A stretch of 64,000 bases of DNA from Haliotis asinina (taxonomy: Eukaryota; Mollusca; Gastropoda; Lepetellida; Haliotidae): positions 51,624,753 through 51,688,752 of the forward strand of contig NC_090281.1 of NCBI RefSeq assembly GCF_037392515.1, given 5' to 3'. Below, one piece after another: positions 21,344-32,519 of the stretch. Both the position numbers and the translations under genes were made by a program. How positions within the stretch are numbered: the stretch's first letter is position 1; every line of letters starts with the position of its first letter. The notes beneath the pieces were generated by a model. The model did no database searches. It worked only from the letters and a program-made list of their open reading frames with translations, and was not told the DNA's origin.

Positions 21344-23155
21344 CTACCAAACACCAGCATCACTGAGCTCCTGTATATAGTTAAGAATAACGTTGGCCTT
21401 CAAGACATTCACTCCCAACGCATAATGTGTCCCATCAAAGCTTCGCACGCCCTCCGTCATGTTAAATGTCTTTAAAACAGGTATCTCATACTCCTTGAGA
21501 AACTTCTCCATGTCTCGATTAAATCGAAGGACGTGTGGTTTGGACTGGGTATCTGAACGTTTCATAATTCCTGGAGCATTCATGTCAACAAATAATACCT
21601 TTGGCCAGAGAATGCCAATCTTTCGTAACCTGTCCAGAGTGGGCTTTAGATATCGCATCTGAACGTTACTCGAGTTATAATTTTCATGAATACCTATACC
21701 AACTACGAACAAGGTCCTCCGGTCAGCTAAGCCTTCTGTGACGTCATGGATCAGTTCTGTCCAGCGTCTACTGACGTAGTGTTTCTTCCAGCTGATCTTC
21801 ACCCTGCCTCTGCATATATTCGTTGGGTTTGCATCCAGTCGTCTTCTGCAGTTTCTTTCCTCGTACATGTTCATCCCCGAGCATTTAGATTTCCAAACTG
21901 AAATTGTGAAAAGGCCATTGAAAACATTTTTCTGGTTCTAATTTAGAAATGATTGTTTGACGCCGCAGCAACACTCCAACTATATACCGGCGGTCATATT
22001 TATAACCGAATTTGGACCAGACATTCCAGTGAGCATCAGCATCTATATACGCAGTTGGAATACGATGACCTGTGCCATCAACGTTATGCAGCCTGACCAT
22101 TTGGTCCTGTTACTCGCCTGTAAGACTGGCACGGGATGCTGAAGACCAGTTGCTAACCCGCAAGTAGCTGTTATTTTGACGATCAGTCAAGACAAGTCAG
22201 GGGCATTTGGAGGAGAGTAAGCTAAAGATGTAACTTAAGCGGGTGACGAAAAGGTGGATGATTTATATAATCTTAATATAACAATGGAAGTACTTTCACA
22301 GTTTCGACCCTCAGTGAGGGCCACAGAAATATCTATAAGTTGAAGAAAAGACATCCGAACAAAAGGACTATGACGGTAATTTTTTCAGTATATATGTGCA
22401 GAACCCTGTCGCTTTTAATCCTGTGCACTCTCAAGTTGCATTGCCAACCCTGTCGGATAATACGTACTTTTGGATTCTGTTGGTCTAACGCCGCCATCTT
22501 TGAAGTTTCCTCGAACAGTCATCAGAAAGCCTGTGTAAATGTGCCGTATGAGGGAATCTCCAATGAAGCGGATGGTTCCTCCGTCCAACAAGTGGCAGGC
22601 CTGATTGGCATTATATTGTTGTGGCCGACATCGGGGATCGGAGGGGGTCCAGGTGGAATATTCTGCATGAATCTGCTGTCGGATATCCCAACAATTTTTA
22701 CACCGACATTGGGCTTCTGTCTTTTTCACACACTTGAAGTTGTAGCAGCAAGGGGTCGGCCCTGTGGGACTGCAAATCGCTCGAAGGAAAGTCGTCACGT
22801 TTGTGTAGCCTACGTTGCCGCATCGATTGTCAGGTCTCTGGAGGGATTTGGGTACTCCTTTGTGGTTCAAGGCCATGTGATAAAACCATTCGGAATGTTT
22901 CGCTTGAGCCTGTGTAAGCTTTTTTGTTCTCCAATGACCCTGGGTCATGTTTTGCAGAACGCTTGGACACCTAGATACATAATTGTCAACTCTTGTTGGA
23001 GAAGGGGGGTGAAATGCTGTATTTTTGGAGTCCAGAGTTATCTCCAAGTTTCTGATGGGTTTGAAATGAGAGCTGATATATCCCATTACAAACAAAGTTA
23101 TGCCAAATGTTGTCACTAGCATGACACGGAATGAAGAAGTGTGTCGTTTGATCAT
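21344..23155 (-). CDS. SGNH/PC-esterase-like type II membrane protein, copy A (413 aa, 2 exons)
   Basis: Exons 23155-22468 (688 nt, donor GTACGT) and 21897-21344 (554 nt, acceptor AATTTCAG) join in phase 1 to a 413-codon frame. The start was set at ATG 23155 because the encoded MIKRH...SFRVMLV aligns with copies B and C; the upstream in-frame extension has no counterpart. A short cytoplasmic tail is followed by a signal anchor (about residues 12-30). A CPSVLQNMTQGHW block leads into a Cys-rich segment (CCYNFKC, CRCKNC), then GDS with Ser201 (FIGDSLIRHIY), GIGIHEN near 296-302 and FDGTHYALG with Asp384/His387. GDS plus DxxH is the SGNH/PC-esterase catalytic pattern of CASD1- and TBL-type O-acyl enzymes. 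A Golgi sugar O-acetyl role is inference. Nearly identical to copy B in most of exon 2. Confidence 0.85.
21950..22166 (-). mobile_element. SINE-A copy in the intron of SGNH copy A
   Basis: TTTGACGCCGCAGCAACACT, TTTGGACCAGACATTCCAGT, CAGCCTGACCATTTGGTCCT and GGCACGGGATGCTGAAGACC follow SINE-A order. It is moderately diverged. Copies B and C lack it at this place, so it inserted after duplication or was lost there. Confidence 0.75.
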
Positions 23156-23211
23156 GTTAGCAGAACCAAGAGCTTTCCAAGGAATACGGACTGCCCACAA
23201 TACGGCACATC

Positions 23212-23219
23212 TATTTATA
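23212..23219 (-). promoter_or_regulatory. Candidate TATA box of SGNH copy A
   Basis: On the minus strand TATAAATA lies 57 nt upstream of the ATG at 23155. A start site about 30 nt downstream would give a 5' UTR of roughly 25-30 nt. No comparable box is seen ahead of copies B and C. Confidence 0.4.
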
Positions 23220-23245
23220 TCTAAACTGTTAAGATAATCTCCCAA

Positions 23246-23679
23246 TTAGCTTTTACCTGGAAAGTACTGCTACAAGTGTCGTTACTTAATTTGCAACGCA
23301 AACCCAATTGTTTCCAAAGGTAATTGAATTAATTTGGGGGATAAAAACAATGCAGTCTGTCGGCTTCTCTTTAAAGAGGCGTGTATGTAGCTGTCAAAAC
23401 ATCGCTAGAAACACAAACCAATCTCTACGTTATTAAAATGTCAAAAGAGAAATCGCTCTGTCACCCCGTGTTATTGTTCCTATTTACTGTCAACAAAATA
23501 TCTCAAACAAGTATGCTTCAGACACACCTGGAAAGGCATTATGTACAGTCGGTTAGGGAGCAATTAGTGCTAAAATCCGGCAACAATAGCATGCGCCACC
23601 AAACTCACTGTCTGTCAACTAACCTGCCAAGCACGAGTAATAATAGTTGCTTCTGTAAGGTTCATGAATATCTATGTTC

Positions 23680-23680
<1 letters not shown>
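23246..23680. other. Upstream flank of copy A, no feature seen
   Basis: AT-rich intergenic sequence; no repeat or gene recognised. Confidence 0.3.
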
Positions 23681-23748
<68 letters not shown>

Positions 23749-23773
23749 TATTTAAATGACCCCAAGTAATGAA

Positions 23774-23866
<93 letters not shown>

Positions 23867-23903
23867 ATATATATATATATTTATTCCTTGGGGTCATTTG
23901 AAT
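23681..23903. repeat. (CA)n - (GT)n(GTCT)n(TA)n block with flanking inverted repeat
   Basis: About 33 CA units (23683-23748) precede a 27-bp spacer, then GT units (23779-23822), TGTC/GTCT units (23822-23866) and TA units to 23880. The spacer motif AAATGACCCCAAG is repeated inverted at 23887-23900 (CTTGGGGTCATTT), so the block can fold into a large hairpin. Confidence 0.9.
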
Positions 23904-24019
23904 AAGTTCATGTCTTTTGGTAAAATGGATCAAGGGATTACTATCCACACTGTTTTTTTGTGACAAGGTGTTTCAGCGAAAAAGAAATGAACTGTAATGT
24001 TATGTTATGAATACATAAT

Positions 24020-24100
24020 TTTCTCTACACGACGTTTCAGAGCTAATTCACCTGATGAGGGAGCAAGAATTAGCTCTTGAACGTCGTGCTGAGAATATAA
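24020..24100. repeat. Strong 22-bp-arm hairpin, Penelope-like-element-associated motif
   Basis: CACGACGTTTCAGAGCTAAT(TC) at 24028-24050 and its near-inverse at 24067-24089 flank CACCTGATGAGGGAGCAAG. The CTGATGA ... GAAAC parts match the core of hammerhead ribozymes and the ACGTTTC...CATCAGG signature at 51035-51065. I read it as a Penelope-like remnant, inferred from motif memory. Confidence 0.5.
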
Positions 24101-24119
24101 AAGTTGTTATCCATAAAAC

Positions 24120-26990
24120 GTGTCATGTATTCATGTTTGTCCGACTTCGAGATGCCTTTAAAACGTTTGATTAATAGTATGTTAGGCTTGCAGTGAAACA
24201 ACTTTGTCACCTCAAAACTTAAAGAGAGTTTTCATTCTTTACTATTTATTCCGACTTAGGAAGACAGCTTGTGAAATGTGCAGGATACGCCCATAATCAG
24301 GAGATCACCAATCATCATCACTAATTGTTTGTGATTTCTAAACGCATTTTCTCATGATATAGTCAAAGAGCTTTTCTTGACAGCAACGGTTATGCTTGCA
24401 CGTTAACTCAATTAGTCATGTGTCATATTTATGTTTTATGTATAAATTTGTCGGACATGACTGAGCAGTGTGGTAGCTCTGTAAAAGAGTTCGCTCGTCA
24501 CGACGACAAAACAACACCAAACCAAGTAGCCTGATCTTTAAAAACTTTAAAACTTTAAACGTTTGTAATAGTGTATAAAGATGATCAGAAAAATGTTGCA
24601 AGCTGTCAAATACTCTTAATCTTTACTTCCAGACTTCCCATTTATATACTGAAGCAATTCTCGATTTTCCACGTCATTCATTCCCGTTTGAGACTTGAGC
24701 GTGGCGATTCCCTCAGATTTGAAAGATATATTTTAGATAAGGTTGTTTGTTTGGGTAGCTACCAGACTTTCTTCAAGTTTCCCTTTCTTGTTGATTCTAG
24801 TATTTTATCAATACAAGAAGTACTATATACTTCTATTTGAAAGGGTAGGGTCTAAATTCAGTACTGTATAGGATATACATGAAAATTACATGAATTAATT
24901 GATCAATTAAGCGGATCTGCCAATCTTGTATCTATCTGCAACGGGATAAAAACCTGTGCATGACGCCACCAATAGATCAGACAGATTTATCGATTTGTAT
25001 AATTCGTTTTAGTGTTAGATGATATGCTTATACTTTCCCTTACACTTTCCCTATACTTTCCCTTACGACTTTTGGAAGTTATCGACAAATTTGCTATCAC
25101 ATAATACACTTGACAGTATATATAGTTGTTATTAGCAGTAATATATGTTATTACTTTTTGCCATTTTACATTTGCCGTGAAATATATAGTGTTTCATACA
25201 ACAATGAACATAGTGAAAGTGTAAGGGTCAGCAGTAGAGACATCTTCCTGTAAGTAATCAAACATACAGTATTGATATGTGTTCATATTTATATACTATT
25301 TGTTTTCCTGATCGATGTCACCTAATGTATTGGTGTGCTATATTTTGATATGATGTGCTGAATGAAGGAATTGTATACGATCATCTTTTTTCTACTTTCA
25401 TATACATACCTGTGACTCGAATACATCGATAAGGCGAATTTATTACTCGGTCCCCAGCGATTCGACTCATCAGGGATCTGACTGCTACTTTGGAAAATAT
25501 AATGGGCGTGATACATAAGCACTTTTCCAGAAAGTTGATTTGAGTTGGGTTTTAAGTCTCATACTCATTCTTTCAACTACTTTTAATTTATATTCTCATT
25601 GACATCGATAGTTTAACAATGTTACAGAAGCATCTGAGTGAGATTTGCATTTGCGTTTAAGGTCGACCAAGGCGCCCTTCTGTCCATCGTACCAATTACC
25701 ACACAAGGTAAGTCTTTTGAAATAACCGGAATCCACCTCTATTTTGACAAACATCTCGGTTTCAACGAGGCATGCTCTTAATCAAACGTCCAATTTTTAA
25801 ATGTTCATATCATCCCATTCTTCATGGCAAGACGGGCGGTGCCGTGTTCGTTGAGAATGATCTGCGTTGATGAAGGTGGCGTACGCGCCGTCCAAGGATA
25901 TTACTGACATGTTTTTTTTTCTGTTTGCTGATGATCTTGGCAATATTTCTTAAAGTTTGAATAATGTACGGAACAGTAAATGGGTAAGAATATTTTATTA
26001 TAAGCACAATTTCCCACTGTATACATTATTTCTCACTAATCGGATGGCCCGAGTCTGTTTGTGCGGATCTGATCAGGGCACTTGAATGTCAAGGTCACTT
26101 ATGGCCGACAAGTGAGTAGGATTGCCGGCGATTTGGGGAAAATGCTTGCTTACTGTCGAGAAAATTACATGTTGATGTTGAAAGAAGTTTTCCGACCCGC
26201 GGAATGCCGCAGCCAATCGAATCCAGCCCAACGCTGGTGCTGTGAACGTGACTGGAATTAATAAACGAATTTAAAAGGTGAGTTTTCGCCGTATTGGATG
26301 ATCCATGATTTTTCAGTGAAATTGCGGAGGTAGCTGTTTTCGATGGTTCGTGGCGTATAACATTTGAAATAACGATCCGATTGTGATCATCTATAGCTCA
26401 TTTTGTAGGGAAATTATCTGGCTTTCGACCCGTTTGGCTTGACGGCCTTAAACATATATTTTACGCGATGACATGTAATTTTGATGGAGGAGAGGGTGGT
26501 TTCTTTGTAACATCCCTTTCCTTTTATATAGTACTAGGGTAGGGTCTATACACCAATATGTCTTTCGAGCGCCGTTTGTAAGCGATACAAGCTCCTGTGG
26601 CAGTGACCAAGACAAATGACGAGGAAACTGGGGGCTGTCCTTTTCCTGTTTTGACTTACATTACGAACACCTGCACAACCTGCTAGGATCATACCGAACG
26701 ACCATGACATTGTTTCATCTTTACAACACTATGCACTCAATATTCCAAGTACAACTCACCTAGTATGCAGTTATGCAAACGTACGGTAACATATGGGCAA
26801 ACACTTCATTCTGTGTACAAGACGTGTGCTCAAGCGTCGAAATTATCACGTGACCAGATCAGATACACTGTGTCATGTAAAGCGATACATCATGGCGACC
26901 AGGTCAAGTCGACCCTCATACATTCGTCCTCGCAAGTTATACGCCATTTGACAGAAATACATTTGAAGCCAATGTAATCTACAATTTTAC
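24120..26990. other. Intergenic region between SGNH copies A and B
   Basis: Mostly AT-rich with no recognised gene. A short GTTCGCTCGTCACGAC match near 24490 is a probable SINE-B crumb. Near 26180-26278 a CG-richer stretch ends at a good donor (AAAAG|GTGAGT), a candidate non-coding first exon on the plus strand. A second donor-like CAAG|GTAAGT occurs at about 25709. Neither is supported by a coding frame. Confidence 0.25.
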
Positions 26991-27035
26991 AGCACCACAA
27001 AACTTACATATTCCACACGACAATACAAGACCCAG

Positions 27036-28743
27036 CTACCAAACACCAGTATCACTGAGCTCCTGTATATAGTTCAAGAGAATGTTGGCCTTCACGACAT
27101 TCACTCCCAACGCATAATGTGTCCCATCAAAGCTTCGCACGCCCTCCGTCATGTTAAATGTCTTTAAAACAGGTATCTCATACTCCTTGAGAAACTTCTC
27201 CATGTCTCGATTAAATCGAAGGACGTGTGGTTTGGACTGGGTATCTGAACGTTTCATAATTCCTGGAGCATTCATGTCAACAAATAATACCTTTGGCCAG
27301 AGAATGCCAATCTTTCGTAACCTGTCCAGAGTTGGCTTTAGATATCGCATCTGAACGTTACTCGAGTTATAATTTTCATGAATACCTATACCAACTACGA
27401 ACAAGGTCCTCCGGTCAGCTAAGCCTTCTGTGACGTCATGGATCAGTTCTGTCCAGCGTCTACTGACGTAGTGTTTCTTCCAGCTGATCTTCACCCTGCC
27501 TCTGCATATATTCGTTGGATTTGCATCCAGTCGTTTTCTGCAGTATTTTTCCTCGTACATGTTCATCCCCGAGCATTTAGATTTCAATACTGAAAATGGT
27601 AAAGAGGGCTTTACAAAACATTGACCTGTATGTATGACTATACAGTGTAATCACGAGATGCAGAACATTTTCCTCATATTTGAATTTAGATGTGCTAGGA
27701 TATGACACGATGTTGGTGATGAAATTTTAAACTTTGTGGATGAACATCTTCTTTATCCGGGTGATGAGGCGTTTCGATACAGATTCTTGTATCGCTATCA
27801 AGCAAGTGTATGCTTGTTTTCAAGATGCACCATTGAAGAATAGGGTTTCATTATTTAGTTCATTTAAGCGACAGTTAGGAACAAGCAGTCACACCACTTA
27901 AAAGCAAGTGAACACTAATATCTGCAACAAAAAGCTGACTAAAAGAATTCGATACATCCACTTTACTGCGATTAAGAAAATACTTACTGTACTCCTGCCC
28001 CCCTAATCCCATAAACACACAACTTAAATAGACAACCCTGTCGGATAATACGTACTTTTGGATTCTGTTGGTTTAACACCGCCATCTTTGAAGTTTCCTC
28101 GAACAGTCATCAGAAAGCCTGTGTAAATGTGCCGCACGAGGGAATCTCCAATGAAGCGGATGGTTCCGCCATCCAGCAAGTGGCAGGCTTGATTGGCACT
28201 ATATTGTTGTGGCCGACATCGGGGATCGGAGGGGGTCCAGGTGGAATATTCTGCATGAATCTGCTGACGGATATCCCAACAATTTTTACACCGACATTGG
28301 GCTTCTGTCTTTTTCACACACTTGAAGTTGTAGCAGCAAGGGGTCCGCCCTGTGGGACTGCAAATCGCTCGAAGGAAAGTCGTCACGTTTGTGTAGCCTA
28401 CGTTGCCGCATCGATTGTCAGGCCTCTGGAGGGATTTGGGTACTCCTTTGTGGTTCAAGGCCATGTAATAAAAGGATTCTGACTGTCCTTTTTGAGCCTG
28501 GGTAAGCTTTCTCGTCCTCCAGTGACCCTGGGTCATGTTTTGCAGAACGCTTGGACATCTGGATTCATAATTGTCAACTCTTATGGGATCAGGGTGCTGA
28601 TATTCTGTATTTTTGGAGTCCAATGCTACCTCTAAATCTTTGATTGGCTGAAAGTGTGAGCTGATATAACCCATTACAAACAGAATCACGCCAAATACAG
28701 TGACAAGCATGCCTCTGAATGAGGCAGCGTATCTTGTTGTCAT
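27036..28743 (-). CDS. SGNH/PC-esterase-like type II membrane protein, copy B (413 aa, 2 exons)
   Basis: Exons 28743-28056 (688 nt, donor GTACGT) and 27589-27036 (554 nt, acceptor CATTTTCAG) give 413 codons, the same phases and lengths as copy A. The start is ATG 28743. Signal anchor at about residues 12-30 (MLVTVFGVILFVMGYISS); Cys-rich segment about 108-165 with RCGNVGYTN, CCYNFKC and CRCKNC; IHAEYSTWTPSDPRC; GDS Ser201; GIGIHEN 296-302; DGTH 384-387. All expected SGNH residues are present, so it should be catalytically competent if expressed. The family is that of PC-esterase/CASD1-like O-acyl transferases or esterases of secretory compartments; the substrate is unknown. N-terminal half resembles copy C, exon 2 core is nearly identical to copy A. 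Confidence 0.87.
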
Positions 28744-29232
28744 TATTACAATGTAAGAAAGCTATCTCGAAGGTAAAGGGAGACAATCTCGTCCTGTGCT
28801 CTCTTGCAAATTATGAATCGTTGAAGTTTCGTTACACCCGGCCAAATCCTCTTCTGCTCAACTTTACATGTGATGATTTCGTCAGGACCAAAGAAGGGTT
28901 TTACCTAATCTTCACGTCATTCTCCATTCACTTTTCCCGAGGCAGTATGCTGCTACGACACAGCTGAAAAAGAAGATTAAAATTTCCTTTGACTGGTCTT
29001 GCATGTATTTGTGACAGGTGCCACAGTTTTTGACAGGGTACTGTTTGCGATCACTGTTTCAAAGTGCTTCATTAATACTACTCATAATAGAGACCGATTC
29101 GCTTTAAGTAGAGGTTTCTGGTTTATGAACATGGAAAGGGCTTTGTCCCGTCATTTACAACGGTATAGTTAACTGTAAAGAAGCAAGGACATGCCTACAA
29201 CATAATCATAAAGAATGGCGGCGCATATGCGT

Positions 29233-29292
29233 AAGTGAGTTTCGCTTTACGCCGATTTAAATAGTATTCGAGCACTATAACGGCGGGGGTAG
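29233..29292 (-). mobile_element. SINE-B 3' fragment
   Basis: GTGAGTTTCGCTTTACGCCG, then a diverged TATTCGAGCACTATAACGGC, matches the tail end of SINE-B in reverse orientation. Confidence 0.55.
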
Positions 29293-29336
29293 TGTCTCAC
29301 TAGAGGAGATCAGAGGGCGCATGTTTTGTGACAGTT

Positions 29337-29692
29337 GGGTGGATTGGCTCATTGCTTAACGCCACACTCCGCAATATTCCATCTATGTGGCCGCCATGGG
29401 CGGAGGATCCAGCCTTTTGAAAAAGGGGGGTGGGGGTGCAATTTTGTCATTTTTATCTTCAATGGGAGGGCGGGTGTCATGGGCGGATCCCCCCTCCCTT
29501 TCTGGATCCGTCACTGGCTGCGTTCCGTCAATAATCAAGTCTGGACAATTCAGTGATCAACAGCGATCTACGCAAGTGGGACACCACGGCATATGTCAAC
29601 TAAGTTAGCGAGTCTGACTACCCGATCCCGTTGGTTGCTTTTCACGACAAGCACGGGTTGCAAAAGGGTAATTTCAACCCGGATCTTCACGG
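29337..29692 (-). mobile_element. SINE-A copy carrying a nested MITE
   Basis: The outer parts are SINE-A: ACGCCACACTCCGCAATATT at the start, then after the insert AATCAAGTCTGGACAATTCA, CTACCCGATCCCGTTGGTTG and GATCTTCACGGGTG. About 128 bp of unrelated sequence interrupts it. Confidence 0.8.
29394..29521. mobile_element. hAT-like MITE inserted in SINE-A
   Basis: The ends carry inverted GGATCCAG (left GGCGGAGGATCCAG, right CTGGATCCGTCACTG), and inverse pairs of GGCGGATCC occur inside. CAGTGRCGGATCC-type termini are familiar from hAT MITEs. The flanking octamers TGGCCGCC and TGGCTGCG are only 6/8 alike, so the target duplication is unproven. Confidence 0.55.
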
Positions 29693-29699
29693 GTGTGTG

Positions 29700-31290
29700 G
29701 GGAAGGTAGTCCTTATATGTTTCTGGGTTGCGTGTTAACATGCAAGTTGTGAGTCACAGCAATGTTGTTTGATCAAAACATAACACCTAGTGTTATCTAG
29801 CTGAAATTTTATAACATTCTTTTTTTTTCTGGCAAAACGCCATGATGAAGCTTGAATATTTAACGAACATGTCTGGCCCGCATGAAGTCAGTCCACATCC
29901 TTACGTGGTCCTACTGTGCTCCGTCTAGTGGCGAATAGGATCTGTTTTGTTGGGCAATCGGTTTAGATTATATAACCAAACAGAAGTATATCCTTATCTA
30001 ATGTGTAAGAATGATCCTCAACCACCCACTGCTTCACATACAGCAACGGTCTAAGTCTGTCCCTTTTTCAATGTAATAGGCGTTTCATTGGTCATATTGG
30101 TCGTACATCTAACGACAAATACATGAAAAAACCAACCGTTTTACATCGTCTTAATGTTTAGAATGATGTTTCAGCATATTGTATTCGGCCAAAACTTGGT
30201 ATTCGTTTCCAGTGGCGTTCTAGATGTGAAATATTAATTCAATTCAAATGATTCATTCCAGTTTTTAAGATATGACATACCCTTTTGTTTGAAGGGATTA
30301 GTATGTCAGCAAATCACAAGTATGCGAGAGACTGTTGTATGAGGCAATATATTCATGTTTTATCACAATCTTTTATGTATCTGAACCTTGCACATCACGG
30401 TACCATTGTATGTTTGTCCCGAAATAGGCTAGTATCTCGGACAACCCCATCGGAACAAAACTGGTTTGTGTCTTTGTCTTTGTTACTATAGCGACTTCCA
30501 ACATTCGTAACTACTCATGTCATCCAGGCAAGCCGGATGGCGTTCTTCTTGTAGGTCACGGAAAGAGGCGAGTAATTACGAATGCTGCTTGCAATTAACC
30601 CAACACCAGGGCCGATTACACACACCCAGATCCGTCACACATAGCAAACGACTGCCTCTGATACGTCAATTCCATTCAATACAATTCATTACTCGAAACA
30701 CCACCAACGGTGGTACATGAGAATACAAAATTACTATATTCAAACAAATTAACTTGTAAAGATGGCAGGTAAAAGCCAAAATGAATTAAAAGTTAATGTA
30801 CCTTTGTGGACTCAAATATTACATTGATATACATAGCAAGATTTCTAAGATAGCATGCTTGTTTACACGAGAACAGTTTGACGACTTTCCGCAAGATGGA
30901 GGCTGCATGAGAATTACATACATTACACATACGATATTCTCTAGGAACATTTGCCCGACGGCCAACTTCAATAGTGAGATGGTGACTACTTGTTTTGAAT
31001 CTTAAAATCGGGGAAAAGATGATTGGGAAAATATAAATCTGTCAAATTCTATGTTGGTTTCTAAGATATGATGAAAAGCAGATCTGGAGCTCAGTATCAC
31101 TGAGGTATGGCCGATTCACTGGATCAAATGACATATAGTCGTAGTAGACTCGAACTGACGTGTCCTCGTCGATATATGTTAATTGAAAAAATAATAACAC
31201 GAATACATTCAAAGACCATATAATATACAATTATACAGCAACACAAAACGTATATATCCCACACGACAATATGTTGTCAGGTTTAACTAT
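29700..31290. other. Intergenic region between SGNH copies B and C
   Basis: No gene recognised. A 15-bp inverted repeat (CATTCGTAACTACTC at about 30502 and GAGTAATTACGAATG at about 30569) may be a small foldback. The 62-codon minus frame at 31042-31230 has no known match and is probably chance. The 31200-31290 part is homologous to the 3' flank of copy B (shared CCCACACGACAATA). Confidence 0.3.
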
Positions 31291-31299
31291 CACAATCAG

Positions 31300-32512
31300 C
31301 TACCAAACACCAGCATCACTGAGCTCCTGTATATAGTTAAGAATAACGTTGGCCTTAACGACATTCACTCCCAACGCATAATGTGTCCCATCAAAGCTTC
31401 GCACGTCCTCCGTCATGTTAAATGTCTTTAAAACAGGTACCTCATACTCCTTGAGAAACTTCTCCATGTCTCGATTAAAAAGAAGGACGTTTGATTTTGA
31501 CTGGGTATCTGAACGTTTCATAATTCCTGGAGCATCCATGTCAACAAATAATACCTTTGGCCAGAGAATGCCAATCTTTCGTAGCCTGTCCAGAGTTGGC
31601 TTTAGATACTGTATCTGAACATTAGTCGAGTTGTAATCTTCACGAATGTCTATACCAACTACGAACAAGGTCTTCCGGGTATTTAAGCTGGCAGTAACCT
31701 CACCGATCAGTTGTGGCAGGTTTTTATTCAAATTGAGCTTCACCCTGCCTTTACATATATTCGGCCTTGTGTCCAATCGTCCCAAACACGCTGTTTGTGT
31801 GAACATGTTCATCCCAGAGCATATTTTCTTCCACACTGGAACATGGCAAAGAGGGCAGTTCAAATATTGTTTGGTTTCTTTGATTAAATACTTGTGTGGC
31901 ATCTCCATGGATATTTTTTTTATGTAAAATATTGACCTACAAATTTTCTTCATAACATCACCATTTTCGTACAAATAATTATAACTTTATCGGAAAAGTA
32001 ATCACTTATATCAGCAATGACATGATGGATTAATGATTGAAAATACATACTTTACCGCTATTACGCAGATTCTTACCTCTGGTGTCGCTGGGTCTAATGC
32101 CGCCATCTTTGAAGTTGCCCCGGACAGACATCAGGAAGGCTATGTAAATGTGTTGCAAGAGAGAATCTCCAATGAAGCGGATGGTTCCGCCATCCAGCAA
32201 GTGGCAGGCCTGACTGGCATTATATTGTTGTGGCCGACATCGGGGATCGGATGGGGTCCAGGTAGGAATATTCTGTCCAGGTGCCATCCAGTGACCTTGT
32301 GTCATCTTCTGCAGAACGCTTGGACAGCTGGATTCATAATTGTCAACTCTTATGGGATCAGGGTGCTGATATTCTGTATTTTTGGAGTCCAATGCTAGCT
32401 CAAAGTCTTTGATTGGCTGAAAATGTGAGCTGATATAACCCATTACAAATAGCGTTGTGCCAAACGCTACCGCTACCATGACAAGGAATAATGCACTCTG
32501 ACTGGTTGTCAT
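31300..32512 (-). CDS. SGNH/PC-esterase-like protein, copy C, lacking the Cys-rich module (323 aa, 2 exons)
   Basis: Exons 32512-32077 (436 nt, strong donor GTAAGA) and 31835-31300 (536 nt, acceptor GTTCCAG) join in phase 1 to an open 323-codon frame ending with the family's SDAGVW. Start ATG 32512. It keeps the signal anchor, CPSVLQKMTQGHW, TWTPSDPRC, GDS (FIGDSLLQHIY), the region around GIDIREDYNS (copies A and B have GIGIHENYNS) and FDGTHYALG. Relative to A and B it lacks 84 residues between GHW and TWTPSDPRC, which hold most of the CCYNFKC/CRCKNC cysteines, plus six residues in exon 2. Both changes keep the frame. It may be a functional shortened paralogue or an early pseudogene; the open frame and intact splice sites favour the former. 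Confidence 0.8.
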
Positions 32513-32519
32513 GGTTACA

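Noticed and set aside
22340-23119. 259-residue plus-strand open frame
   Set aside because: Antisense shadow of SGNH copy A exon 1, which has family motifs, splice sites and paralogues.
23156-23245. 30-residue N-terminal extension of SGNH copy A
   Set aside because: Paralogues B and C start at the position of the inner ATG, and the TATA box lies inside the extension's sequence.
23381-23966. Open frames made of TH or CV repeats
   Set aside because: Translations of CA/GT microsatellite sequence.
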